Of a stretch of DNA of 64,000 bases, positions 26,419-35,357 are shown one piece after another. Position numbers and translations under genes: made by a program. A model generated the notes under the pieces. That model had not been told where the DNA came from. It did no database searches and saw only the letters and a list, made by a program, of their open reading frames with translations. Each line of letters starts with the position of its first letter. The stretch's first letter is position 1. Origin of the DNA: Dysgonomonas mossii DSM 22836 (GTDB taxonomy: Bacteria; Bacteroidota; Bacteroidia; Bacteroidales; Dysgonomonadaceae); NCBI RefSeq assembly GCF_000213575.1, contig NZ_GL892006.1, forward strand, positions 618,730-682,729, read 5' to 3'.

Positions 26419-26460
26419 AAAAAGCAATTCTTCCTTCTATATAGGGAGAGTTGCTTTTTT
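26419..26460 (+). terminator. Terminator of grpE-dnaJ
   Basis: AAAAAGCAA (26419-26427) pairs with TTGCTTTTT (26451-26459), with a partly paired inner stem and a T-rich tail, 22 bp after the dnaJ stop. Confidence 0.75.
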
Positions 26461-26567
26461 ATTTCTTTACACAACATCCGAAGTTATAAAAAGTAATCAT
26501 AGCATCTTCTTCAAAAAAAAAGATAAAGATTTAGAAACAAAACACACTCAAATAAATAAATTTGCTA

Positions 26568-26575
26568 TACATTTG
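26568..26575 (+). promoter_or_regulatory. Candidate -7 element for the sheath gene
   Basis: TACATTTG matches TAnnTTTG, 54 bp upstream of the ATG. No TTG at the 19-bp position. Confidence 0.45.
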
Positions 26576-26629
26576 AGATATAGACAGATATAAACCCAGA
26601 TTACCATAACCTTTATTAAGATTTACATT

Positions 26630-28180
26630 ATGAGTGCCATGAAAACACCGGGTGTGTATATTGTTGATAAAGAAACATATCCAAATGCTGTAATAGAAGC
26701 AGCTACGGCAATTCCTGCTTTTATAGGTTATACAGAGAAAGCATCTGAAAAAGATCAGTTTCTATTAAACAAACCAGTGCGAATAAGTTCCATAAATGAA
26801 TTTATAGCATATTTTGGTGGTGCTCCCAAGCCTAAATTTGACATAAAAAAAGGCGATGGAGATTTTAATGCAAGTCTAAATGGAGAAAGTTATACTCTAA
26901 CTCGCACAGACAGCTATATTCTGTATTACTGTATGCTTACTTTCTACGCCAACGGAGGGAGTGATTGCTACATCGTATCTGTAGGCAACTATACGAACAA
27001 AATAGAATATTCGGCACTAGCGGCTGGTATAGCTCCATTGGTAAAAGAACAAGAACCTACCATGCTGGTAATACCCGAGGCTGTATGCCTCGCTAAAGCC
27101 GAAGATTGCTATGTATTACAACAAGCAATGGCAAGTCACTGCGGCTTTTATATGAAAAACAGAATCGCTATATTTGATATTTATGAAGGGTACAAAAATC
27201 GCAAAGCACCTAATGGAGATGTGGTAACCAAATTCAGAGAGAATATAGGTGTCAACTTTCTCAGCTTTTGTGCAGCTTATTATCCATGGATTAATTTTAA
27301 TATTATACAAGAAAAAGATTTAGATTATTCAAATTTAGACTTGAAAGAATTAATACCTCTCATTACACAAGAAATAGAGGTAAGCAGTAAAAAACAAGCA
27401 ACCAAGGAGGGTGATCTAAAAAAGGAGGAGATACTGAAACTAATTCAAAAAATAAAAGAAAACGAAGAGATAATAGAGGCCGAAATAGCTAGCGGAAAAG
27501 ACATTCACGACCAAGAACAAATCCGCAAAGAAAATCATAGAACATTGCTCAACTGTAGCCCTTTTTACAAAGAGGTAATGAGGCAGATACTACTTTCTCT
27601 CAACCGGCTTCCGGCAGCTCCTTCCATAGCAGGCATAATAACGTTGGTAGACAATACAAGTGAGGTATGGAAAGCCCCGGCTAACATAAACCTCGCATCG
27701 GCAATTAGTTCTACACAAAATGTTTCGAACGAAGAGCAAGAAGACTTAAATATACCGTTGGATGGCAAATCAGTAAACACCATTCGGGTATTCCCCGGAG
27801 AAGGTATAAAGGTTTGGGGGGCACGCACCTTAGACAGCAATTCGATGGATTGGAAATACATCAATGTGCGGCGCACTATGATCATGCTCGAAGAATCGAT
27901 AAAAAATGCAACCAAGGCCTATATATTTGAACCCAATATGGGAAATACTTGGATAAGCGTAAAAAGCATGATATCAAACTTCCTGTACGAAATATGGAAA
28001 CGAGGAGGTTTAATTGGCAGCACTCCTGATGATGCATATAGTGTACACATCGGACTTGGAGAGACAATGACACCAACAGATATACTTGAGGGCATTATGC
28101 GCATCACTGTATTGGTCGCCATAGTCCATCCGGGTGTATTTGCAGAAATCACTTTTGAGATACAAATGCAGAATAGCTAA
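26630..28180 (+). CDS. Orphan contractile-tail sheath protein
   Basis: 516 aa. The N-terminus 'MKTPGVYIVDKETYPNAVIEAATAIPAFIGYTE' (residues 4-36) is the hallmark of phage/eCIS tail sheath proteins. 'ANGGSDCYIVSVG' near 107-119 and the C-terminal part from about 385 ('NTIRVFPGEGIKVWGARTL', 'INVRRTMIMLEESI', 'VAIVHPGVFAEITFEIQ') make up the conserved sheath core. Residues ~250-305 form a charged coiled-coil-like insert. Known role: the outer cylinder of contractile injection systems. No tube, baseplate, spike, ATPase or effector gene lies nearby; the neighbours are dnaJ and nif3. It may serve a system encoded elsewhere, or be a domesticated remnant. The gene itself is intact. Confidence 0.85.
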   Translation: MSAMKTPGVYIVDKETYPNAVIEAATAIPAFIGYTEKASEKDQFLLNKPVRISSINEFIAYFGGAPKPKFDIKKGDGDFNASLNGESYTLTRTDSYILYYCMLTFYANGGSDCYIVSVGNYTNKIEYSALAAGIAPLVKEQEPTMLVIPEAVCLAKAEDCYVLQQAMASHCGFYMKNRIAIFDIYEGYKNRKAPNGDVVTKFRENIGVNFLSFCAAYYPWINFNIIQEKDLDYSNLDLKELIPLITQEIEVSSKKQATKEGDLKKEEILKLIQKIKENEEIIEAEIASGKDIHDQEQIRKENHRTLLNCSPFYKEVMRQILLSLNRLPAAPSIAGIITLVDNTSEVWKAPANINLASAISSTQNVSNEEQEDLNIPLDGKSVNTIRVFPGEGIKVWGARTLDSNSMDWKYINVRRTMIMLEESIKNATKAYIFEPNMGNTWISVKSMISNFLYEIWKRGGLIGSTPDDAYSVHIGLGETMTPTDILEGIMRITVLVAIVHPGVFAEITFEIQMQNS

Positions 28181-28251
28181 ATCGGTAATGCACCTCACGT
28201 CTTCCTTATTTTTTGGTATTCACAAATGATGTAATATTTCATTTTCTATTA

Positions 28252-28259
28252 TATCTTTG
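28252..28259 (+). promoter_or_regulatory. Candidate -7 element for the nif3 gene
   Basis: TATCTTTG matches TAnnTTTG. It lies downstream of the first in-frame start (28213) and upstream of the ATG at 28294, so it supports the latter as start. Confidence 0.5.
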
Positions 28260-28293
28260 TTATAACCTAATGTTTATACAAATACAGCGAGCG

Positions 28294-29388
28294 ATGAAGA
28301 TTAAAGAGATTCTGCATGCCATAGAACAAATTGCCCCTATTCCTTTGCAGGAAGGATTTGATAATAGTGGAGTGCAAATAGGAGATATACATCAGGAAGC
28401 CAAAGGCGCAATTGTTTGCATAGACGTTACCGAGGCCGTAATGGACGAAGCGATAGCCTTAGGTTGCAATCTGATCATATCGCACCATCCTCTGGCTTTT
28501 CGCAGCTTCAAATCTCTCACAGGCAAAAACTATATCGAACGTTGTATGATAAAAGCATGCAAGCACGACATCGTTGTGTATGCAGCTCATACCAATTTGG
28601 ATAATGCTTCGGAGGGAATTAATCAGTATCTAGCAGATATGCTCAACCTGCAACATGTAAGGATTCTTGATCCGCAAAAAGATAAATTACTAAAACTTGT
28701 AACCTTTGTACCACATTCACATGCCGAGCTTTTGCGCAATACATTGTTCAATGCAGGAGCAGGATCGATAGGCAACTACGACTCGTGCAGCTATAATATA
28801 ACAGGAGAAGGGACATTCAGAGCAGGCGACGAAGCCAAGCCGTACTGCGGCGAAATAGGCGAATTGCACACCGAGCCCGAAACACGCATCGAAATGGTAT
28901 TGCCGGTATACAAACGGTCGGAAGTTTTGCGTGCGCTTATTTCCGTACATCCATACGAAGAACCCGCATACGATTTCTACGCTCTACAAAACGAGTGGAG
29001 TAAAGCTGGAAGCGGTATCGTGGGTACGCTGCCCGAAGAGATGGACGAAGAAGATTTCTTATACTTGCTCAAAGACACATTCCATCTCAACATGCTGCAG
29101 CACTCGCCTTTGCGTGGCACACCTATACGTGATGTGGCTATATGCAGCGGCAGCGGAGCATTCCTTATCCCCAAAGCCGTTTCTTACAGTGCCGACATTT
29201 TCATCACGGGAGAAGCTAAGTATAACGACTTCTACGACGTGGAAGACAAAATATTGCTTGCAGTGATAGGACATTACGAATCTGAAATTTTCACAAAGAA
29301 TATTTTTTTCGATATTATTTCAAAAAAATATCCTACCTTTGCCGTATATATGTCAGGGTTTGACGTAAATCCTGTAAAATATTTGTAA
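28294..29388 (+). CDS. Nif3-like dinuclear metal-centre protein
   Basis: 364 aa from ATG 28294; 'MKIKEILHAIEQIAPIPLQE' is the typical Nif3 start, and the upstream extension from 28213 is rejected. Metal-site motifs: 'GFDNSGVQIG', 'LIISHHPLAF' (two His), 'VVYAAHTNLDNA' and, near the end, 'DIFITGEAKYND' and 'AVIGHYESE'. A PII-like middle domain (about 130-235) makes it the long YqfO-type form. Known: a hexameric ring with two metals per subunit; suggested GTP cyclohydrolase-like activity is not proven in general. It pairs with the zinc-ribbon gene downstream, a conserved pairing. Confidence 0.93.
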   Translation: MKIKEILHAIEQIAPIPLQEGFDNSGVQIGDIHQEAKGAIVCIDVTEAVMDEAIALGCNLIISHHPLAFRSFKSLTGKNYIERCMIKACKHDIVVYAAHTNLDNASEGINQYLADMLNLQHVRILDPQKDKLLKLVTFVPHSHAELLRNTLFNAGAGSIGNYDSCSYNITGEGTFRAGDEAKPYCGEIGELHTEPETRIEMVLPVYKRSEVLRALISVHPYEEPAYDFYALQNEWSKAGSGIVGTLPEEMDEEDFLYLLKDTFHLNMLQHSPLRGTPIRDVAICSGSGAFLIPKAVSYSADIFITGEAKYNDFYDVEDKILLAVIGHYESEIFTKNIFFDIISKKYPTFAVYMSGFDVNPVKYL

Positions 29389-29499
29389 TCAGGCGGCGAC
29401 GCACTCCCGCTTATTACGGATGATGTAGTAAGAAGATAGTTGAAGCTATTCGATTACTGCATTTTTTTATGATAGAAATTCAATAAACAAAAATATCTT

Positions 29500-30255
29500 A
29501 TGGCAAAAAAACCGACAGAAAAAGAAGTAACGGTAGAAGAAAAGCTACATACGCTTTATAATCTACAGCTGAAACTATCTGAAATAGATAATATCAAAAT
29601 CCTACGTGGAGAACTTCCTCTTGAAGTAGCCGACCTTGAAGATGAAATTATCGGATTGGAAACTCGTATCAAAAAACACGAGGCTGAATTGAAAGAAGCT
29701 GAAACTGCGATTTCGAATCAAAAGCAAAAAGCAAAAGACAGCGAGCTTAAAATTGCAAAATATAAAGAACAGCTCGATAATGTTCGCAACAATCGTGAAT
29801 TTGACCACCTCAGCAAAGAGATAGAGTTCGAAACGCTGGAGATTGAGCTATCCGAAAAACGTATCCGTGAATTTAGCCAAGATTCTAAAGGCCTTGCTGA
29901 GCAAATAGAAAAGAGCAAAGCTTTTCTTAGCGAACGTGCTGCCGATCTTGCTCAAAAGAAAGAAGAACTGGATGGTATTGTATCTGAAACAAAACAACAA
30001 GAAGAACAACTTCGCGACGAAGTGAAAGATATTGAGGCTGAAGTAGAACCTCGTTTATTACAAGCCTTCAAGAGAATTCGCAAAAGTGCACGCAACGGCT
30101 TGGCTGTTGTATGTATAGAACGTGGTGCTTGCGGAGGTTGCTTCAACAAAATTCCACCACAAAAACAAATGGATATCAAAATCGGTAAGAAGATTATCGT
30201 TTGCGAATATTGTGGTCGTATCATGATTGATCCGGAACTGATAGCAGCAGAGTAA
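29500..30255 (+). CDS. Coiled-coil protein with C4 zinc ribbon
   Basis: 251 aa. A long antiparallel coiled coil (about 10-190, rich in E/K/L) is followed by a zinc ribbon formed by 'CGGCFNKIPPQ' and 'CEYCGRIMIDPEL' (two CxxC pairs). This is the zf-RING_7/CT398-like family found next to nif3 in many bacteria. Known structures suggest nucleic-acid or protein binding; the true function is open. The 111-bp gap to nif3 has no terminator, so co-transcription is likely, and a strong terminator follows. Confidence 0.9.
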   Translation: MAKKPTEKEVTVEEKLHTLYNLQLKLSEIDNIKILRGELPLEVADLEDEIIGLETRIKKHEAELKEAETAISNQKQKAKDSELKIAKYKEQLDNVRNNREFDHLSKEIEFETLEIELSEKRIREFSQDSKGLAEQIEKSKAFLSERAADLAQKKEELDGIVSETKQQEEQLRDEVKDIEAEVEPRLLQAFKRIRKSARNGLAVVCIERGACGGCFNKIPPQKQMDIKIGKKIIVCEYCGRIMIDPELIAAE

Positions 30256-30281
30256 CTTATCAGAAAATAACATATTTTACA

Positions 30282-30324
30282 AATAATCGGAAAGGTTAAA
30301 AAGACCTTTCTGATTATTTTTTTT
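30282..30324 (+). terminator. Terminator after the zinc-ribbon gene
   Basis: A 15-bp stem with one G-T pair (30282-30296 with 30304-30318), a 7-base loop and a T-run to 30324. Confidence 0.9.
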
Positions 30325-30382
30325 GCTTTTTTCTTAAACATTATCTTCCATACCTTGTTCTATTTCTTATACAGTGAAAAAC

Positions 30383-30462
30383 AAAATGGAAAACTTTTCT
30401 TCAACATATAATTTTCACACATCTAATTATCAGTCAATTACATTTTAAAATGGAAAACTTTT
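30383..30462 (+). repeat. Pair of 16-bp direct repeats upstream of the ribonucleotide reductase
   Basis: AAAATGGAAAACTTTT occurs exactly at 30383-30398 and again at 30447-30462, 64 bp start to start (about six helical turns). The gap to the reductase is 326 bp and contains no gene or recognisable cobalamin riboswitch. The second copy abuts a TTACTTTG box (one mismatch to TAnnTTTG). Candidate operator pair. Confidence 0.65.
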
Positions 30463-30581
30463 TACTTTGTTAATAAATAGATATTACAAAATTTGCTTCA
30501 TCATCACATAATCTGTAATATTGCATTAGCAAAAAAATAAGAGAAACAGACAAAATAATTTATATAAAAAAACATAAACAA

Positions 30582-33125
30582 ATGGCACAGAAGGTTTACA
30601 CTTTTGACGAGGCGTACAGAGCCGCACTTGATTACTTTAACGGCGATGAGCTAGCCGCTAAAGTATGGGTTAATAAATACGCCCTAAAAGATGCAACAGG
30701 CAATATCTACGAACAATCGCCCGAAGATATGCATTGGAGATTGGCGAACGAAATAGGCCGTATAGAATCAAAATATAAAAATGGACTTACTACCCAAGAA
30801 CTATACGATTTGTTTGACCAATTTAAATATATTGTGCCACAAGGAAGCCCAATGACAGGAATAGGCAACGACTATCAAATAGCATCATTGTCGAACTGTT
30901 TTGTTATCGGTATGGAAGGATCATCGGATTCATACGGGGCTATTATCCGTGTTGACGAAGAACAAGTACAACTGATGAAACGCCGTGGAGGTGTTGGACA
31001 CGATTTATCTCACATACGCCCTAAAGGATCTCCTGTAAAAAACTCAGCTCTTACATCTACCGGGCTTGTTCCTTTTATGGAAAGATATTCTAACTCTACC
31101 CGTGAAGTCGCTCAAGACGGACGCCGTGGAGCTCTTATGCTTAGCGTATCGATTAAGCACCCTGACTCGGAATCATTCATTGATGCCAAGATGATAGAAG
31201 GAAAGGTTACCGGCGCCAATGTTTCGGTGAGGATAGACGATGCCTTTATGCAAGCAGTAGTAGACGGAACTCCATACACACAGCAATACCCGATAGACTC
31301 GGACAACCCGACTACAGTAAAAGACACCGATGCTACCGAGCTGTGGAAAAAGATAGTTCACAATGCGTGGAAATCGGCAGAACCGGGAGTATTGTTTTGG
31401 GATACCATTATCAGAGAATCTGTGCCTGACTGCTATGCAGACCTTGGATTCAAGACTATATCTACAAATCCATGTGGCGAAATCCCTCTTTGTCCTTATG
31501 ATAGCTGTCGCCTATTGGCAATCAATTTATATTCATACGTAGTTAATCCATTCAAAGAAGATGCATATTTCGACTTCGAACTATTCAAAAAACACGTAGG
31601 ACTGGCACAACGAATCATGGACGATATTATCGATCTTGAAACCGAAAAGATAGATAAAATACTGAACAAGATAGAAATCGACCCTGAGAACGAAGAAGTT
31701 AAATGGCCTGAAAGACATCTATGGGAAAAAATTCGTAAGAAAACACTACAAGGCCGTCGTACAGGAGTAGGTATCACTGCCGAGGGCGACATGATTGCCG
31801 CTATGGGCTTGCGCTACGGAACAGAAGAGGCCACAACTTTTGCCGAAGAAGTACACCGCACACTGGCTGTTGCTGCATACCGTGCCTCTGTGGAACTGGC
31901 GAAGGAACGTGGAGCATTCGAAATATTCGACATCGAACGTGAAAGAAACAATCCTTTCATCAATCGTTTGGCTGAAGTTGATCCAAAGCTATACAAAGAC
32001 ATGGAAAAGTACGGACGCCGCAACATAGCATGCCTTACAGTAGCACCTACAGGAACAACAAGCTTGATGACGCAATCTACATCAGGTATCGAGCCGGTAT
32101 TCCTCCCGGTGTATAAACGTCGCCGCAAAGTAAATCCGAACGACAAGGAAGTACGTGTAGACTTTGTTGACGAAAACGGAGACTCTTGGGAAGAATATGT
32201 GGTATTCCACCACAAGTTTGTGACATGGATGGAAAGTAAAGGATACCCTGCTGCCAAGCGATATACAAATGAAGAAATAGACAAAATGATTGCCGAATCG
32301 CCTTACTACAAGGCTACTTCAAACGATGTAGACTGGCTACAGAAAGTAAAAATGCAGGGACGCATCCAAAAGTGGGTAGACCACTCTATCAGCGTAACAA
32401 TCAATCTGCCATCTGATGTTTCGGAAGACCTCGTCAACCAACTTTATATAGAAGCTTGGAAAAGCGGATGTAAAGGATGTACTGTATACCGTGACGGATC
32501 ACGCGCCGGAGTTCTTATTGCCAACGACAGCAAAAAGGAAGAAGAAGACTGCGGAGACTGCTACGAACGCCCTCAGATAGTAATGGAACGTCCTCGCGAA
32601 CTGGCTGCGGATGTAATCAAATTCCAAAACAACAAGGAAAAATGGATTGCTTTCATCGGCTTATTAGATGGACGTCCTTACGAGATCTTTACCGGATTGT
32701 CGGACGACGACGAAGGTCTAGTACTTCCGAAGAACATCAATCAGGGTGTGATTATCAAGACAATGAACGATGAAGGTCAACGCTCATACGACTTCCAGTT
32801 TAAGAACAAGAGGGGTTACAAAACAACAATCGAAGGGCTGAACGGCAAGTTCAACCCTGAGTTTTGGAACTACGCCAAACTTATATCGGGAGTGTTGCGT
32901 TACGGAATGCCTATCGATCAGGTTGTAAAACTTGTTCAGGGACTTGAACTCAACAGCGAAACTATCAACACATGGAAGAATGGTGTTGAACGTGCACTGA
33001 AAAAATACCTCCCAAATGAAACAGAGGCCAAAGGTCAAAAATGCCCTGTCTGTGGATTAGAAACATTGGTGTATCAAGAAGGCTGTATGAAATGTACAAA
33101 CTGTGGTGCATCGAAATGCGGATAA
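30582..33125 (+). CDS. nrdJ: Adenosylcobalamin-dependent ribonucleotide reductase (class II)
   Basis: 847 aa. Class II features: 'IASLSNCFVIG' (substrate-site Cys), 'STNPCGEIPLCPYDSCRL' with the NPCGEIPL finger-loop cysteine, and 'TVAPTGTTSLMTQSTSGIEPV'. A C-terminal tail carries Cys pairs ('CPVCGLETLVYQEGCMKC', then a final 'CGASKCG'). There is no R2 partner gene. Known function: reduces ribonucleotides to deoxyribonucleotides using a B12-derived radical, so it works with or without oxygen. Monocistronic, with its own leader and terminator. No B12 riboswitch was recognised upstream; a pair of 16-bp repeats is there instead. Confidence 0.93.
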   Translation: MAQKVYTFDEAYRAALDYFNGDELAAKVWVNKYALKDATGNIYEQSPEDMHWRLANEIGRIESKYKNGLTTQELYDLFDQFKYIVPQGSPMTGIGNDYQIASLSNCFVIGMEGSSDSYGAIIRVDEEQVQLMKRRGGVGHDLSHIRPKGSPVKNSALTSTGLVPFMERYSNSTREVAQDGRRGALMLSVSIKHPDSESFIDAKMIEGKVTGANVSVRIDDAFMQAVVDGTPYTQQYPIDSDNPTTVKDTDATELWKKIVHNAWKSAEPGVLFWDTIIRESVPDCYADLGFKTISTNPCGEIPLCPYDSCRLLAINLYSYVVNPFKEDAYFDFELFKKHVGLAQRIMDDIIDLETEKIDKILNKIEIDPENEEVKWPERHLWEKIRKKTLQGRRTGVGITAEGDMIAAMGLRYGTEEATTFAEEVHRTLAVAAYRASVELAKERGAFEIFDIERERNNPFINRLAEVDPKLYKDMEKYGRRNIACLTVAPTGTTSLMTQSTSGIEPVFLPVYKRRRKVNPNDKEVRVDFVDENGDSWEEYVVFHHKFVTWMESKGYPAAKRYTNEEIDKMIAESPYYKATSNDVDWLQKVKMQGRIQKWVDHSISVTINLPSDVSEDLVNQLYIEAWKSGCKGCTVYRDGSRAGVLIANDSKKEEEDCGDCYERPQIVMERPRELAADVIKFQNNKEKWIAFIGLLDGRPYEIFTGLSDDDEGLVLPKNINQGVIIKTMNDEGQRSYDFQFKNKRGYKTTIEGLNGKFNPEFWNYAKLISGVLRYGMPIDQVVKLVQGLELNSETINTWKNGVERALKKYLPNETEAKGQKCPVCGLETLVYQEGCMKCTNCGASKCG

Positions 33126-33146
33126 AGCATTTTTAAATAATAATAG

Positions 33147-33176
33147 AGCAGCAAGACGAATCGTCTTGCTGCTTTT
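33147..33176 (+). terminator. Terminator of nrdJ
   Basis: A strong inverted repeat, AGCAGCAAGACGA with TCGTCTTGCTGCT (33147-33173), followed by T's. Its right arm contains the -33 TTG of the next gene's promoter. Confidence 0.85.
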
Positions 33177-33195
33177 GTTTTTTATTGTACTTTTG
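33166..33195 (+). promoter_or_regulatory. Promoter of the DUF6056 gene
   Basis: TTG (33166-33168), 19 bp, then TACTTTTG (33188-33195): a perfect Bacteroidota promoter, 21 bp upstream of the ATG and embedded in the nrdJ terminator. Confidence 0.75.
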
Positions 33196-33216
33196 TAACA
33201 AACTTACAATAACTTC

Positions 33217-34599
33217 ATGTACGCTCAAAAGAATAGTTTCGACGATGGAGTATCTCTTGTTCGGAAAATATACAACAACACAGAGAAACTCTTGCACTCT
33301 ATCAGCAACACCAAAACAAAGACAAGGGCGTGCTGGATAGTTGTGATAGCAATCTGTTTCACAGCTATATATTCACTAAACAGGCTGACTCCTATTATAT
33401 CCGATGACTTTGCATACCTCTTCGTCTACGGAGAAGATGGCCGTATCACTTCCATCAAAGATATTATACATTCGCAAATCAACCACTACTACATGTGGGG
33501 AGGTCGCTCCGTTGTTCATTTTATTGCACAAGTACTGCTAATGCTGCCTAAATATATAGCCGATTTACTAAACACACTGGTTTACATAAGCTATATATCT
33601 TTAATCTACATGCACATAAAAGGAAGTGCAAAAAATAGCATCTTTTTGTTTTTAATGATCAATCTGGGAGTTTGGTTCTTGCAGCCCGTACTTGGAGACA
33701 CCGTCTTTTGGCTAACAGGCTCTGCCAACTACCTTTGGGGAACATGGCTTATTTTACTACTTCTTCTGCCCTTCAGGCTTTACAGAGGGAAAATATCAAC
33801 GCCTATATTGCAAATCCTTTACTCTATCTGTATTTTTATATCGGGAATACTAGCCGGATGGACAAACGAAAACACAGCGGCCGCAATGCTAGTAATCATC
33901 ATAGGCTTTTTCATATATTACCGTTCACATAAATGGTCGATTCCCGTTTGGGCTATTGCGGGATTTGCAGGAGCTGTTATAGGCTTTATCATTATGATAG
34001 CTGCGCCGGGAAATTTTGTAAGGGCGGGAGAAACTACAACATTCAGCTTATACAACCTAAGTTACCGCCTATTCATGTGGACGCTGACATTTTTTTATTA
34101 TAGCGGACCTCTTTTTCTTATCGCTCTCATTTCTGTTATCACTTTCAGTCGTTTTTCGAGAGGGGATAAAAAGGACAAAATGAAGCTTGTACTCATATAT
34201 GCAGTAGCGGCTATTGTTGCAGTATATGCCATGCTGGCTTCACCTACATTCCCCCGCAGAGCACTTTTCGGCGTTGTCACTTTCCTTATTATTGCCATAG
34301 GCATCTGCCTTTACAATCTGGATTACAAAAACGTATTTCTGAGGCAGATAAGGCTTGTCGTAGTATCAGTATCGCTGATAGCATTTTCATTTACCTTTTA
34401 TCTGGGTTGGAAAGAGATCAATTCGTACAGTCAAATCGTAGCACAACGTGAAGCCGTTATAAAACAAGCAAAAGAAGAAGGATTAGATTACTGCGAATTT
34501 ACACGATACAACGGAAATTCGTACATACACGGAGAAGATCCATACTCGGAAGTGCTGATGTCTCGTTATTATGGGATAGCGATCAAATTAAAAGATTGA
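33217..34599 (+). CDS. DUF6056-type polytopic membrane protein
   Basis: 460 aa with about 10-11 hydrophobic helices. After a ~40-residue cytoplasmic start comes 'NRLTPIISDDFAYLFVYGEDG' and 'YYMWGGRSVVHFIAQ', then 'GDTVFWLTGSANYLWGTW'. These fit DUF6056, a family with GT-C glycosyltransferase-like topology and an acidic first loop (the DD pair). The C-terminal soluble tail is 'YNGNSYIHGEDPYSEVLMSRYYG'. Function is not established; a lipid-linked sugar transferase role is inference from topology. It converges on the LysE gene 12 bp away. Confidence 0.75.
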   Translation: MYAQKNSFDDGVSLVRKIYNNTEKLLHSISNTKTKTRACWIVVIAICFTAIYSLNRLTPIISDDFAYLFVYGEDGRITSIKDIIHSQINHYYMWGGRSVVHFIAQVLLMLPKYIADLLNTLVYISYISLIYMHIKGSAKNSIFLFLMINLGVWFLQPVLGDTVFWLTGSANYLWGTWLILLLLLPFRLYRGKISTPILQILYSICIFISGILAGWTNENTAAAMLVIIIGFFIYYRSHKWSIPVWAIAGFAGAVIGFIIMIAAPGNFVRAGETTTFSLYNLSYRLFMWTLTFFYYSGPLFLIALISVITFSRFSRGDKKDKMKLVLIYAVAAIVAVYAMLASPTFPRRALFGVVTFLIIAIGICLYNLDYKNVFLRQIRLVVVSVSLIAFSFTFYLGWKEINSYSQIVAQREAVIKQAKEEGLDYCEFTRYNGNSYIHGEDPYSEVLMSRYYGIAIKLKD

Positions 34600-34611
34600 A
34601 GCGGAATTAAG

Positions 34612-35259
34612 CTAAAAGATATCGATCCCCATCAATGTTCCTGTAATAATGCCTGCTACACCCAAACCTACCAATAACACTCCTATGATCTTATTAAAGA
34701 TCTGAAGTCCTCTCGGATTGAATCGGGAACGCAATTTATTAACAAAGTAAGTGACTAGTAACCACCACAACATAGCTCCAATACCGATAAAAGATATGGT
34801 AAGAAGATCGTAGCCGAAAGGCTTATCTGCATCGATCACATTGAAGCGAGCAAACAGAGCTATATAAAGAAATAATGTAGCGATATTGGAAACGGTGAGT
34901 CCCAGCGAAGATGCAAAAACCTTCCAGAAAGACATGGCATTTTCTTTTAGTTTTGTAAGGCTTTTCGACGGGTTTTTATTGAAAACCACATACCCGAAAG
35001 CAATAAGAACAATACTACCCACAATCTTAAGAGGACCTTCGTGTTGTTGAATAAATTCGGTACTGAACCCTAGACCTAAAGCTGCAATAATAGCAAGCAA
35101 TGCTATCAGCATATCACCCACAGCGGCTCCGAGTCCGGTTATCAATCCTTGCTTCTTTCCTTCGTTCAGAGTACGCTGAATACACAGCATGCCAACAGGT
35201 CCCATAGGAGCAGAAGACAAAAAACCAATAAATAATCCTTTTATAATGATATATACCAT
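34612..35259 (-). CDS. LysE/RhtB-family exporter
   Basis: 215 aa with six hydrophobic helices. The N-terminal 'IGFLSSAPMGPVGMLCIQRTL' is the conserved LysE motif, and 'GLGAAVGDMLIALLAI' follows. Known role: efflux of amino acids or related small molecules by proton antiport. The substrate is not readable. The leader contains a small hairpin 21-39 nt before the start and a -7 box at 35350-35357. Confidence 0.88.
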   Translation of the reverse strand: MVYIIIKGLFIGFLSSAPMGPVGMLCIQRTLNEGKKQGLITGLGAAVGDMLIALLAIIAALGLGFSTEFIQQHEGPLKIVGSIVLIAFGYVVFNKNPSKSLTKLKENAMSFWKVFASSLGLTVSNIATLFLYIALFARFNVIDADKPFGYDLLTISFIGIGAMLWWLLVTYFVNKLRSRFNPRGLQIFNKIIGVLLVGLGVAGIITGTLMGIDIF

Positions 35260-35280
35260 TAACTATATATTAGTGGAACA

Positions 35281-35298
35281 CCCTGTCTGTCAACAGGG
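35281..35298 (-). other. Hairpin in the leader of the LysE-family gene
   Basis: CCCTGT and ACAGGG with a 6-base loop, 21 bp upstream of the start codon. It is GC-rich for this region. No T-run follows on the minus strand, so it is not a terminator. The rest of the 312-bp gap (35260-35571) shows only a promoter box and a terminator. Confidence 0.5.
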
Positions 35299-35349
35299 AA
35301 AAAACTATAAGGTTTCATTTTTTATAGTTAAGAGTCCCTCTCAGCTTCA

Positions 35350-35357
35350 CAAAGATA
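35350..35357 (-). promoter_or_regulatory. Candidate -7 element for the LysE-family gene
   Basis: The minus strand reads TATCTTTG, 90 bp upstream of the start; no TTG at 19 bp. Confidence 0.45.

Noticed and set aside
26630-28180. Prophage in the sheath region
   Set aside because: No integrase, capsid, terminase, portal or lysis gene around it; the flanking genes are housekeeping.
28213-28293. N-terminal extension of the Nif3 protein
   Set aside because: It lies partly upstream of the likely promoter box (28252-28259), and its hydrophobic residues are not found in Nif3 proteins.
30325-30581. Cobalamin riboswitch upstream of the B12-dependent reductase
   Set aside because: No B12-box-like sequence or long structured GC-containing region; the stretch is AT-rich with only the 16-bp repeats.
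35281-35298. Terminator at the CCCTGT/ACAGGG hairpin
   Set aside because: It lies upstream of the LysE-family gene, not after a gene on that strand, and has no T-run on the minus strand.
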